Below are positions 1 through 8,295 of a stretch of DNA of 37,665 nucleotides, piece by piece. Made by a program: the position numbers and the translations under genes. The notes below the pieces were generated by a model that did not search any database, was not told the DNA's origin, and saw only the letters and a list, made by a program, of their open reading frames with translations. The first letter of the stretch is position 1. Every line of letters starts with the position of its first letter. This DNA is from Sulfurimonas sp. (GTDB lineage Bacteria; Campylobacterota; Campylobacteria; Campylobacterales; Sulfurimonadaceae): NCBI GenBank assembly GCA_028689055.1, contig JAQTWZ010000015.1:4180-41844 (forward strand), given 5' to 3'.

Positions 1-68
1 AGAAAGAGAAGTACGATAAGAACAATCATCGCAGCGACAATAACAATTGGGGTAAGCTTTTTCAACAT
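1..68 (-). CDS. N-terminus of a membrane-anchored protein (partial)
   Basis: The minus strand opens with ATG at 68-66, preceded by a GGAG ribosome binding site about 11 bases upstream, and stays open to the window edge. The 22 visible residues begin MLKKLTPIVIVAAMIVLIVL: a short basic start followed by one long hydrophobic helix. That is a signal anchor or an inner-membrane anchor. Nothing else of the protein is inside the window, so no family can be named. It lies 37 bases downstream of the HD-domain gene on the same strand and may share its transcript. Confidence 0.6.
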   Translation of the reverse strand, partial: MLKKLTPIVIVAAMIVLIVLLF

Positions 69-105
69 AAAACAAGAACTCCGAGATTTGATTCTTTATT
101 ATATC

Positions 106-579
106 TCATCTTCTCTTTTTCCCTTTGCCCAAATCATCATAATGCAAAAAACGCATCAAATCATTTTGCATATCTTCACTCAAAGCATCCCAAATAGGTT
201 TTTTTTGAGCATATCGTTCTAAATCTTCTTTTTTACTTTTTTTGATATCACGGATAAGGTAGTGATAACGCACCAAATCTTTTGTATATTCACTTACAAA
301 AGGCCAGTTTTTTATTATCTGATAGCTTTTTTCTTCATGGTCGGTAAAACTGTATTCGTTAAATTCTCGATCCTCTTCGTCTTTGACATGAGCACTCACA
401 GGCTTGCCAATATCATGCAAAAACGCAGCTGCCAAAAATCTAAAATCCCCGCCTTTGAGCGTATAATAGACTACTCTCATGGTATGCAAAAAAACACCAT
501 GCTGATGCCATTTGTTTTGGGTAAAAAAAAGTGATTTTAAAAAAGGTACCGAAAAAATGGAGTTGTGCGTGTTATTCAT
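106..579 (-). CDS. HD-domain protein (putative metal-dependent phosphohydrolase)
   Basis: This 157-residue protein carries the HD-superfamily metal-binding pattern: H32 in HTMRV, the H55-D56 doublet in FLHDIGKP and H81 in TDHEEKSYQII. HD domains of this small type hydrolyse phosphate esters, often of nucleotides, but the substrate cannot be read from sequence. There is no signal peptide or membrane segment, so it should be cytoplasmic. The C-terminus is basic (GKGKKRR). The ATG at 579-577 has only a weak ribosome binding site. Two copies of the dispersed 7-mer AAACGCA lie inside it. Domain call is firm, substrate unknown. Confidence 0.75.
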   Translation of the reverse strand: MNNTHNSIFSVPFLKSLFFTQNKWHQHGVFLHTMRVVYYTLKGGDFRFLAAAFLHDIGKPVSAHVKDEEDREFNEYSFTDHEEKSYQIIKNWPFVSEYTKDLVRYHYLIRDIKKSKKEDLERYAQKKPIWDALSEDMQNDLMRFLHYDDLGKGKKRR

Positions 580-659
580 ACCGTAATGGTACTCTAAATA
601 GCTTAGAATATTCAGAAATTTTTACTTTAACCTACGCCATGAGCAAGCCAAAAGGCTCA

Positions 660-1118
660 CTATTTTTCTACTGCCACTTCTTTGTCACGGACAACATTGT
701 GACATGCGAAACATGCATTTACGATATTGAGATACGCCACTTGAGCCTGTTCTCTTCTTTTTGTATTTGAGAGACCTTTTGGATTTGCGATTGCTTCTTT
801 GATAATACCGGCATTAAAATCAATAGTACGCGCTGATTCTGTTGCGATATTGGCTTTATGCTTTTTATTTTTCATATCTTCTGGAAGTTTTTTGATGATT
901 CCTTCTCTCTCGCCCAGTAACTCTTTTGCATCTTTTGCAAAGATATCCAAAGAGGCAGAAACTGCGTTTTTATCCCCTAAAATAAAACCTGTTTGTATTG
1001 CATTAAGCTCACTGTGAAGTTTTTGCATATTTGCTTTCAAATCATACTCAGCCGCCCAAACAGACACATTTCCCAATAACAACGCAGCCACACCTAGCGC
1101 TAAAAAACTTTTCTTCAT
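660..1118 (-). CDS. Periplasmic monohaem c-type cytochrome (c'/c556-like)
   Basis: The 152-residue product starts with a signal peptide (MKKSFLALGVAALLLGNVSVWA, cleavage expected near residue 22) and has a single haem c attachment motif C136-F-A-C139-H140 close to its C-terminus. A haem motif at the end of a mostly helical chain is the arrangement of class II cytochromes (c', c556), unlike class I cytochromes where it is near the N-terminus. It would work in the periplasm as an electron carrier or ligand-binding cytochrome. The start ATG follows a good GGGAAG ribosome binding site. It is flanked by about 80-90 non-coding bases on each side and looks monocistronic. The class assignment is inference. 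Confidence 0.75.
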   Translation of the reverse strand: MKKSFLALGVAALLLGNVSVWAAEYDLKANMQKLHSELNAIQTGFILGDKNAVSASLDIFAKDAKELLGEREGIIKKLPEDMKNKKHKANIATESARTIDFNAGIIKEAIANPKGLSNTKRREQAQVAYLNIVNACFACHNVVRDKEVAVEK

Positions 1119-1209
1119 AATAATCTTCCCTTTTTAAATATTTAATCCATTTTATTAGTTAACATATTAAAGTTTACTAAAATTCATAAAAATGTGATAA
1201 AAATTTGAC

Positions 1210-2034
1210 TTATTTCTCTTTTGACATCGGATGATACACATCCACCGTCTCTTTGAGATCTTGTTTTTGGATGTGCGTATAAATCTGCGTTGTTAGGAGT
1301 GAAGCGTGTCCAAGCAGTTCTTGAACAACCCTCAAATCAGCCCCGCCGCTTATGAGTGAAGTCGCATAGGAGTGGCGTAAAATATGAGGGGAAACACCGA
1401 GATATTTTTGGGTGATTTTATACGCGGAGATGCGACTGAGCCGCTCACCTTTATAGTTGCACCAAACATGATTATGCTCTTTTTCAAGCGAAGAGAGATA
1501 GGTATCTATTGCCACTTTGGCTACTTTGGCTATAGGTACGACTCTCTCTTTTTCACCTTTTGCATGGCGGATATGAAGCCACTCATCTTCTATATCATCT
1601 CGTCCAAGCGACAAAGCCTCACTAATCCTAGCACCCGTAGCATACAAAAAAAGAATAAGCGCATAATCACGCTGCCCTATCCATGTACTTCTATCTATAA
1701 TGTTGATTGCGTTTTGTATCTGTATAAAACTCAAAAATTTCGGCAAAAGTTTGGGGATTTTTGAAAACTTCAGCTTTTTTTGTTGCGTATTAAACTGATT
1801 TTTATAACAAAAGTCAAAAAAAGCATTGATGGATGAGAGTTTTCTGTTGAGGGTTCTTTTGTTTGTATATTTCACAAGAAGAGCAAGCATAGAGTTTGTT
1901 TCTAGCTGTATAAGCGGTTTACACAATTCACTCTCGATAGAGAGCAAATCACCCCTATAAGCCTCGACGCTTTTCTTGCTCAGTGCCCGAGTGACACTGA
2001 TGTATTCTAAAAATGCTTCAAGTTCGCCGGACAT
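1210..2034 (-). CDS. Xer-type tyrosine recombinase
   Basis: A 274-residue tyrosine recombinase with an N-terminal core-binding domain (about 1-90) and a C-terminal catalytic domain (about 100-260). All active-site residues are visible: R136 (GARISEAL), K159 (HAKGEKERVVP), H217 and R220 (HILRHSYAT), H243 (LLGHASLLTT) and the nucleophile Y252 (IYTHI). It is intact and should be active. At 274 residues it is XerC/XerD-sized and shorter than the roughly 360-residue XerH of Helicobacter, so I do not assign a specific symbol. Its ATG overlaps the stop of the BamB-like gene by one base (TAATG), so it is the third gene of a yfgM-like/bamB-like/xer operon. The role may be chromosome dimer resolution or a separate integrase function. 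Confidence 0.8.
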   Translation of the reverse strand: MSGELEAFLEYISVTRALSKKSVEAYRGDLLSIESELCKPLIQLETNSMLALLVKYTNKRTLNRKLSSINAFFDFCYKNQFNTQQKKLKFSKIPKLLPKFLSFIQIQNAINIIDRSTWIGQRDYALILFLYATGARISEALSLGRDDIEDEWLHIRHAKGEKERVVPIAKVAKVAIDTYLSSLEKEHNHVWCNYKGERLSRISAYKITQKYLGVSPHILRHSYATSLISGGADLRVVQELLGHASLLTTQIYTHIQKQDLKETVDVYHPMSKEK

Positions 2035-3029
2035 TACTCGACTGCGATATACTCATCGGCGATATAGAACATTTTATCCGTACTAAAGATAAAACCCTCT
2101 TCAAGGTCTATTTCATGTACGCTGTAGTCAAACATATCTTTATCAAGTGCTATAAGATAGCCCTCTTTTTCCAAAAGATAGAGTTTATCACCATGAGAAA
2201 TCATCCCATAAAAATGTGCAAACGGAAATTTGATTTTTGAGATAACTTGCAAATCAGGCGTAACGGCAAGGACTTCACCCTGTTTTGTCGTCAGATAAAT
2301 CGTGTTACCTTCGGAGATAATATCCCTAGGCTCGAAGTTTACACGAATCTCTTTTTGAGAAAGTGAAAACATTTTACTGCCGGTTGCTGCGATAATCTTA
2401 TTGTCTATGACATCAAAAAAGATAATATTGTTAAAATTATCTTCTGAAGAGACAAGAATACTTCTGAGTTTTTTCTTAAGTGCAGAGTTGATGATGACCA
2501 CTTTTCCGTCCAAAGTCGGAAAAAGTACCAACTCTTTCATAAAAGAGGGATTTGCTATTCTATAATCGGCTGTAAGCGACTTTCCGCCCTGCTCTTTCAT
2601 CAGTAGCTCTTGTGTGCTCATGCTGTAAAGCGCCATATCGTTATCCGCAAACAAAACAGCCAAGATATCACCTTTTACGCTTGCTCCTGCGATTGTTTTT
2701 TTCAACTCAAATTTTGTTTTTTTCGTCTTTTCGTCGATGCCTTGAAGTGTCAAGTTCCCTTCGATAGTTGCGCTAAGTATCCACCCGTCACTTTGTCCCA
2801 AAATCCTCTCTGCTTCATCAATACGAACATCAAGCGGACCTTTTTTTGACATAAGTGTATAGTCTTCAAGTACGGCCAACTCTGAACTAATAGCGATGAG
2901 CTCTTTATCTGCAGAACCGTAATGAGACCAATCCGCGTCCACATACAAAGGTTTATAAACCTCTTTTGTACTACAAGCAGTAAAAAAAACTATAACAAGT
3001 GCACTTATGGCTAAAAAAATCTTATTCAA
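2034..3029 (-). CDS. BamB-like beta-propeller lipoprotein
   Basis: The 331-residue protein begins with a lipoprotein signal peptide ending in the lipobox FTAC (Cys19), followed by repeated short beta-strand patterns with aspartate and glycine turns, as in a PQQ-type beta-propeller. BamB, the lipoprotein of the outer-membrane BAM complex, has this design. The gene directly follows a YfgM-like gene, the same order as yfgM-bamB in Escherichia coli, which supports the assignment. Sequence similarity to BamB itself is not obvious by eye. The start is a TTG at 3029-3027, just 3 bases after the upstream stop; no better ATG fits before the signal peptide. It is coupled to the downstream recombinase. 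Confidence 0.55.
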   Translation of the reverse strand: MNKIFLAISALVIVFFTACSTKEVYKPLYVDADWSHYGSADKELIAISSELAVLEDYTLMSKKGPLDVRIDEAERILGQSDGWILSATIEGNLTLQGIDEKTKKTKFELKKTIAGASVKGDILAVLFADNDMALYSMSTQELLMKEQGGKSLTADYRIANPSFMKELVLFPTLDGKVVIINSALKKKLRSILVSSEDNFNNIIFFDVIDNKIIAATGSKMFSLSQKEIRVNFEPRDIISEGNTIYLTTKQGEVLAVTPDLQVISKIKFPFAHFYGMISHGDKLYLLEKEGYLIALDKDMFDYSVHEIDLEEGFIFSTDKMFYIADEYIAVE

Positions 3030-3032
3030 AAC

Positions 3033-3629
3033 TTATTTAACCCCATAGTGTAATAAAGCTTTTGCAACTTTGTGCAGTGAAGACTCTTCACTTATCGTTG
3101 TAAGCTTTTGGTGTGCAACATCGCTTTTGCCTTCACTCATGAGCAATACAGCACTTTGGATGATAGCAAGGTCTGCATAGACTGCGTTTTGTTTTGAAGC
3201 ATAGGCATCAAGTTTTGTAAGATCTTTTGAACTTTGTGCTATTTCATATTTTGCAAGATCACCGACAATCAAAGTTTTGGAGTTTTGCAACTCTTCTAGG
3301 GACTTTAGATCTTTATCCGCAACAGCTTTTGAATACGACCAAACATCATAAAGTGCTGGACTTAAAGTTGCAAGTCTTGCTGCGTTTAGCGTATCATTGG
3401 AGTCATTCATAAGCAGAGCCAAAGTCTCATTGGCAGCTTTTATCTGGGAGGCTTTATTCATGTCATACGCTATATTTGCAGTGACTACGACTACGATTGC
3501 AACAACTGAACCGATGATGACATTTTTATATTTTTTAACAAATCTCTCGGTAACAACCGCTTTTTCAAAAAACTTCTCTTCGGAGCTTAGCTCCTCTTTT
3601 ACCATGTCTATATCATTTCTTAAACTCAA
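3033..3629 (-). CDS. YfgM-like membrane-anchored TPR protein
   Basis: The 198-residue protein has a short cytoplasmic N-terminus, a single transmembrane helix at about residues 37-55 (VIIGSVVAIVVVVTANIAYD) and a periplasmic alpha-helical region that reads as tetratricopeptide-like helix pairs. This is the architecture of YfgM (TPR_21 family), an ancillary partner of the periplasmic side of the Sec translocon. It is the first gene of an operon with the BamB-like lipoprotein and the Xer recombinase. The TTG start at 3629-3627 sits 7 bases after AAGGA. Family membership rests on topology and gene order, so moderate confidence. Confidence 0.55.
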   Translation of the reverse strand: MSLRNDIDMVKEELSSEEKFFEKAVVTERFVKKYKNVIIGSVVAIVVVVTANIAYDMNKASQIKAANETLALLMNDSNDTLNAARLATLSPALYDVWSYSKAVADKDLKSLEELQNSKTLIVGDLAKYEIAQSSKDLTKLDAYASKQNAVYADLAIIQSAVLLMSEGKSDVAHQKLTTISEESSLHKVAKALLHYGVK

Positions 3630-3731
3630 AAATAGTCCTTCATTTATATATATGTATCAAAATGTGCAAAATAATATCGCAACCTTTGTTAAAGTTTCAT
3701 CAAATGAATTCTTTCTATAAGTTTTTTTTGT

Positions 3732-3737
3732 TACAAT
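3732..3737 (+). promoter_or_regulatory. Probable -10 box (TACAAT) for gatC-arsC-pilT
   Basis: TACAAT lies 33 bases before the gatC start and follows a T-rich run (3722-3729), the form that primary sigma factor promoters take in Campylobacterota, where the -35 box is usually absent. Transcription would start near 3744. It drives away from the divergent YfgM-like gene. Confidence 0.4.
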
Positions 3738-3770
3738 CTTAGAATTAAAATTACAACATCAGGGATACAT

Positions 3771-4061
3771 ATGCAAGTTGACAATGCTTTATTGACGAGA
3801 TTAGAAAAATTATCTTATCTTAAAATATCAGACGACAAAAGAGAAGAGATCATCGAACAGCTCTCAGAAATCATGTCTTTTGTTGATAACCTCAGTGAAC
3901 TCAACACGGATAACGTGGATGATAAGTTTGCGATGAATAACAGTTCTACTTATTTGCGAGAAGATACACCTTCTTGTGAGAGACAAATCAATGATGATAT
4001 TCTCAAACATGCGCCAAACGCAGGGGATCATTTCTTTATCGTTCCAAAAATCATCGAGTAA
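3771..4061 (+). CDS. gatC: Glutamyl-tRNA(Gln) amidotransferase subunit C
   Basis: The 96-residue protein matches GatC in length and pattern, with the conserved helix-rich N-terminus (LTRLEKLSYLKISDD) and the LSEIMSFVDNLSELNTDNV segment. GatC stabilises the GatAB complex that converts Glu-tRNA(Gln) to Gln-tRNA(Gln); Campylobacterota lack or duplicate the direct route and depend on this amidation. gatA and gatB are not in this window, so gatC is split from its partners. The ATG follows CAGGGA by 6 bases. The next gene starts 5 bases after the stop. It is fitting, but probably coincidental, that a tRNA-Gln gene lies 6 kb away. Confidence 0.88.
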   Translation: MQVDNALLTRLEKLSYLKISDDKREEIIEQLSEIMSFVDNLSELNTDNVDDKFAMNNSSTYLREDTPSCERQINDDILKHAPNAGDHFFIVPKIIE

Positions 4062-4066
4062 CTGCG

Positions 4067-4408
4067 ATGATAGAAGTCTATGGAATCAAAAACTGTGACA
4101 GTGTCAAAAAAGCTCTTGCGTTTTTTAAAAAACATCACCTGCCATATGTTCTTCATGACTTCAAAACGCAAGCTCTGGGATGCGATAAAATAGATCTTTG
4201 GCTCCAACAAACAGAAATCAAAAAACTCTTTAACTCCAAAAGTACTACCTACAGAACCCTCGCTCTCAAAGATAAAAACCTCGATGAAAAAGAGATGATG
4301 CAGTGGTTATGCAAAGAAAATCTACTAATCAAACGTCCGGTTATTGAATACAATAACAAACTTATCGTCGGTTTTAATGAAACTGACTACGAAGGAGAAT
4401 TTTTATGA
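4067..4408 (+). CDS. ArsC/Spx-fold thioredoxin-like protein (YffB type)
   Basis: At 113 residues this is a full-length ArsC-family protein. The N-terminus MIEVYGIKNCDSVKKALAFF has the beta-strand and the conserved Cys10 of the family in the form NCDSVKKA, without a second Cys (no CxxC). The C-terminal LLIKRPVIEYNNKLIVGFN segment is the cis-proline loop region shared by arsenate reductase, Spx and YffB. The single-cysteine form with this flank is closest to the YffB group, whose physiological partner is uncertain (a glutathione-dependent thiol reductase has been proposed). It overlaps pilT by 4 bases (ATGA), so translation is coupled. I would not call it an arsenate reductase. Confidence 0.75.
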   Translation: MIEVYGIKNCDSVKKALAFFKKHHLPYVLHDFKTQALGCDKIDLWLQQTEIKKLFNSKSTTYRTLALKDKNLDEKEMMQWLCKENLLIKRPVIEYNNKLIVGFNETDYEGEFL

Positions 4409-5511
4409 GTATAGATACAAACACGCCGACTGACATCTCTGAGAGAAGAACCGTAGATATAAAAAAGTTGCTCAAGAGTGTTTTGGCTTTCAAATCTTCT
4501 GACTTGCACCTCGTTGTAGGCAGTGAACCTCAAATCAGAATAGACAAAGAGCTCAGACCGCTCAATCTCCCTGTTCTCAACGCAAAAGATGTTGAAGAGA
4601 TGGCTTACACACTTATAGAAGACAAGCAGAAAAAAGAATTTGAAGAGAATAATGAACTCGACTTCTCGTTTGAACTCAAAGATGTGGGCCGTTTTCGTGC
4701 GAACTACTATAGAACTATCCATGGTATAGGGTGTGCGTTTCGTATGATTCCTATCGATATCCCTACGCTGGATGAATATGGAAATCCGCCTATCTTCAAA
4801 GAACTCATCAAAAGAGAAAAAGGACTTATCCTCGTCACAGGTCCTACAGGTAGCGGTAAATCAACAACTCTGGCTTCTATGCTTCATGAAATCAATCTCA
4901 CAGAACGCCGCCATATCATCACTATCGAAGATCCGGTGGAGTTTGTACACAAAAACAACAAATCCCTCTTTTCCCAAAGGGATGTAGGAAGCAATACAAA
5001 ATCATTTGCCGCAGCACTCAAATATGCACTGCGTCAAGATCCCGATGTTATCCTTATCGGAGAGATGCGTGATGCTGAAACTATCGGTGCGGCACTCACA
5101 GCAGCGGAAACAGGTCACTTGGTTTTTGGAACTCTGCACACAAACTCTGCTCCGGGAACTATCAACCGTATCATAGATGTTTTTGATGGAGAAGAACAGG
5201 CGCAAGTACGTGCGCAGCTCTCTTCATCCCTTATCGCTGTTATCTCTCAGACGCTTATCCCACGTACAGGCGGTGGCAAAGTAGCAACACAGGAGATACT
5301 TATCACAAATCCTGCGGTTCAAAACCAGATACGCGAAGACAAAGTACACCAAATCTACTCTCAAATGCAACTCAACCAGCAAGAAACACATATGACGACA
5401 CAAACACAGCAGATCATTGAATTGCTCCAAAGAGGCGCTATCAGCAAAGAAAATGCTATCAAACACTCCAACAGACCTGAAGAGCTTATCAAAATGATTC
5501 AATCTTTTTAA
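4405..5511 (+). CDS. pilT: Type IV pilus retraction ATPase PilT
   Basis: The 368-residue protein is a complete PilT-type hexameric ATPase. It has an N-terminal PAS-like domain (about 15-115), Walker A GPTGSGKST at 146-154, the Asp box ITIEDPVEFVH, the Walker B region VILIGEMRD and the His box TAAETGHLVFGTLHT. The C-terminal stretch PAVQNQIREDKVHQIYSQMQ corresponds to the PilT-specific AIRNLIRE region, favouring PilT over PilB or PilU. It powers pilus retraction, hence twitching and, in many bacteria, DNA uptake. No other pil genes are nearby. The ATG overlaps the upstream stop. The gene ends 30 bases from the convergent tamB end. Confidence 0.9.
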   Translation: MSIDTNTPTDISERRTVDIKKLLKSVLAFKSSDLHLVVGSEPQIRIDKELRPLNLPVLNAKDVEEMAYTLIEDKQKKEFEENNELDFSFELKDVGRFRANYYRTIHGIGCAFRMIPIDIPTLDEYGNPPIFKELIKREKGLILVTGPTGSGKSTTLASMLHEINLTERRHIITIEDPVEFVHKNNKSLFSQRDVGSNTKSFAAALKYALRQDPDVILIGEMRDAETIGAALTAAETGHLVFGTLHTNSAPGTINRIIDVFDGEEQAQVRAQLSSSLIAVISQTLIPRTGGGKVATQEILITNPAVQNQIREDKVHQIYSQMQLNQQETHMTTQTQQIIELLQRGAISKENAIKHSNRPEELIKMIQSF

Positions 5512-5541
5512 CATAAGGCTTCTTGATTTTGGAGTTCGCCT

Positions 5542-8295
5542 TTACAAATCTTTCACATAAATCACACTCACACCCTGCCCTGTTTCTCGGATATCTATGT
5601 CGAGTCTTAGAGATCTTGAGAGGCTGTATTGGAGGGTGATGCTTGAGGCTGTGTCGTTTTTATAGACGATACGGATTTTTTCATTGAAACGCGTACCTAT
5701 TTCATAGCCTAGTGTTCCCTCTTTATTGGTAAGAATATTCAAAGTGTCCACTTGCACAAAAGAACTACCGTTTATAAGCTGTTTGATACCGCCTGCCAGA
5801 AGCAATGAGCTCTTGGAGGTCTCTGAAGATGAGACAAAAAGAGTACTAGCAGGCTCTCCAAAAAGGATATAAGACATGATATCGTTTTGGCTCATGGAGG
5901 GTTTGGACGAGAAGATGACGACCGGATCTTCAAGTGTATTTGTCACATAGATCCCTATATCTGCATAATCAACCGTATAATAATGCAGATTGAGATTGAG
6001 CTGCGGATTGATCACACTGCTGCCGTTAAAATAGATTTCACTTTTATCTAAGATAAATTTTTTACCGCTGTAGCTCACATCACCTTCATGGATAGTCACC
6101 ACTCCCAGCACGCCAAACGCAGAGCCGGGCTCTTCAAAAAGTGTGAGCTCCGGTGTTATCATGAGATTTACATCTTTGATTTTATAGGCTATCGGCTTGA
6201 GCGCATCTACCTGCACATTGACAAAAAGATGTCTCTTTTTTTGCTCTTTGATGTTCTGGATAATCACAATATCCTCATCATTTATCAGATAATCTTTGCG
6301 CGGTTTGTATCGTATCACACCCTCTAAAAGCGTGATGTTTCCCTCTATTTTTTGCACTTTTGGAGTAAAATTTACCGCCAAATCTACACGCGCTTTTAGC
6401 TCTGCATCATCAGCGCTATAGGTAAAACTCTCACTTTTGAGCGTCACATTGCCTTCTAGGTTTTCTCTATGTACAAAACCCTCTACAAGTACGCTCTCAT
6501 ACAGCCAAACTTCTTCTAAAGCGATATTAAAATCTTTGTCAAAGCGTATATGCGAAGCCCTTTTAGAATAAAAATCATGCTCATGATATCTGAAAAAATA
6601 GTTCTCAACAAGGAGATTTCCCTCTTTGTATGAGGTATCAAACACTATGTTTTCCACCGCATAACTGCTTTGCGCATTCATATTTATGATATAGAGCGGC
6701 ACACTAAGATGTGACTGGATACTGAGGTTTTCTTCATAGTTTATAGTCGCTTTCAAATCGATTTTTGCATCATAAAAATCATCCGCATCAAGTACGGATT
6801 TCTTATAAATATTTGCTATGAGTTTTTTGAGTGAGGCGACTTTGGAGACGAGATTTATCTCTTTTTTTTGCAGATCGACCAGCAGATCAAACTTCGTATC
6901 TCCGATATTGCCTCCACCAAACATATTGGCATCTTTTTGTTGGAGTTTTATGTGAAGTTCATCTGCATTTATCTCCAACTTTTCTCTTTTTTGCGTAGTC
7001 GAGTATTTTGCATACAAAGGTGAGAGTTTTTCACTATTGTAGTTTTGATAGATGACATGAGCTGCGTTTGGATAAAACATCAGTTCTACTTGTTTACTTT
7101 TTGCTTTTTGATTCCAGGTCACATTGAGGTCTCCAAAGGCACTGAGAGCTTCTATCTCTGCGTTTATCACAAAGGGTGAAGTCTGCAAAGCGGCTTTGGC
7201 ACGGAGAGTCAATTTCTCCTCATGCAAAAACGCAGGCATTCCTTCCAAAGAGGGCAATGCGACATCATCTGCTGTTGCTTCTATATCAAAATTTTTATAA
7301 TCCGCACTTGTGACATGAGCACGATATTTTTTTGCACTAAGCTGTGCGTCGATGCCTTTGGTACCACCGTTTATTTTTGCATTTATGACGTTCCAAGGAA
7401 CTCCATAAGGCTCATGAAGAAGTGATAAACGCAGCTGTGAATCATATCTTCCGTGTATATCAAAATGGATTTTTTGCTGCACTTTTGCTTCATAACCCGT
7501 ATAGAAAAAATCATATACAGCCTCTGCTTGAAAATCTTCCATACCCCAAATATACTCCAAATCCACCTCTGCGTTTTGCACCACAAAAGCTTCATCTTCT
7601 GCGAGTTGCAGCTTGCAAAAACGTGATGATGCTTTGATACTCTCTAGCCCTGCTTGAAGTTTGAGCTGCAGTTTTGTTGGTGGATTTTTGATAAAGGCAA
7701 GAGAGTTTGAGATGACTTTTTTGCTGAGCTGTGTATTTGCGTCCGCGTACAATATATCCGATTGTATTTCACCTTGTATCCTTGCGTTTGCATAGGATGT
7801 TTGAAGATCTATAAGTACATATTGTGCACTGAGCTTATCTTGAGAGAGTACATCACTTGCGTTTAGATCAAAGCCGATACTCTCTTTTGAAAAAATGATT
7901 TTTGTATCGTTGGACAATAAACTTTTGACGCCAAACGCAGGCAATAAAGACGCACTTGCGTTTAACTCACTAATGACAAGTTTTTCTACATTGATGGAGA
8001 GACCTTGGAGTTCTATCTTTTGTATCTTTGGTGTTGGACGAAATAAATGCAAAAAGTTATACTCTATACGTACGCTTTTTGCCGCAACTACATCTTTATA
8101 TCTGAGCTCATAAACAACAACACCTTCAAGCAGCGTTCCTTCGATACTTGAGTACTCTATACCAAAATCATGAAGATATTTTTCTGCCAAAAAAGGCACG
8201 GTTTCTTTATGTGACATGAGCATAACGACACCTATCAATAAAAGCACAAGAACGAGAAAAAGCCCTCGTAAAGAGAGATAGGCATCGCGTATCAA
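5542..8295 (-). CDS. tamB: Translocation and assembly module protein TamB
   Basis: A 917-residue protein with one N-terminal transmembrane helix (about residues 11-28, LFLVLVLLLIGVVMLMS) and a very long beta-rich periplasmic body, ending in the conserved TamB/DUF490 C-terminal domain (about 560-917; LDKSEIYFNGSSVINPQLNL, IMSYILFGEP, LRLDIDIRETGQG). TamB is an AsmA-family bridge spanning the periplasm; with TamA it helps insert outer-membrane proteins and is implicated in phospholipid transport. It is shorter than the Escherichia coli protein (about 1,260 residues), as is usual outside gamma-proteobacteria. The start overlaps the tamA stop by 4 bases. It carries ten copies of the dispersed 7-mer. 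Confidence 0.88.
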   Translation of the reverse strand: MIRDAYLSLRGLFLVLVLLLIGVVMLMSHKETVPFLAEKYLHDFGIEYSSIEGTLLEGVVVYELRYKDVVAAKSVRIEYNFLHLFRPTPKIQKIELQGLSINVEKLVISELNASASLLPAFGVKSLLSNDTKIIFSKESIGFDLNASDVLSQDKLSAQYVLIDLQTSYANARIQGEIQSDILYADANTQLSKKVISNSLAFIKNPPTKLQLKLQAGLESIKASSRFCKLQLAEDEAFVVQNAEVDLEYIWGMEDFQAEAVYDFFYTGYEAKVQQKIHFDIHGRYDSQLRLSLLHEPYGVPWNVINAKINGGTKGIDAQLSAKKYRAHVTSADYKNFDIEATADDVALPSLEGMPAFLHEEKLTLRAKAALQTSPFVINAEIEALSAFGDLNVTWNQKAKSKQVELMFYPNAAHVIYQNYNSEKLSPLYAKYSTTQKREKLEINADELHIKLQQKDANMFGGGNIGDTKFDLLVDLQKKEINLVSKVASLKKLIANIYKKSVLDADDFYDAKIDLKATINYEENLSIQSHLSVPLYIINMNAQSSYAVENIVFDTSYKEGNLLVENYFFRYHEHDFYSKRASHIRFDKDFNIALEEVWLYESVLVEGFVHRENLEGNVTLKSESFTYSADDAELKARVDLAVNFTPKVQKIEGNITLLEGVIRYKPRKDYLINDEDIVIIQNIKEQKKRHLFVNVQVDALKPIAYKIKDVNLMITPELTLFEEPGSAFGVLGVVTIHEGDVSYSGKKFILDKSEIYFNGSSVINPQLNLNLHYYTVDYADIGIYVTNTLEDPVVIFSSKPSMSQNDIMSYILFGEPASTLFVSSSETSKSSLLLAGGIKQLINGSSFVQVDTLNILTNKEGTLGYEIGTRFNEKIRIVYKNDTASSITLQYSLSRSLRLDIDIRETGQGVSVIYVKDL

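Noticed and set aside
4067-4408. Arsenate reductase function for the ArsC-fold gene
   Set aside because: No ars genes are nearby and the sequence around Cys10 is of the YffB/Spx-like type.
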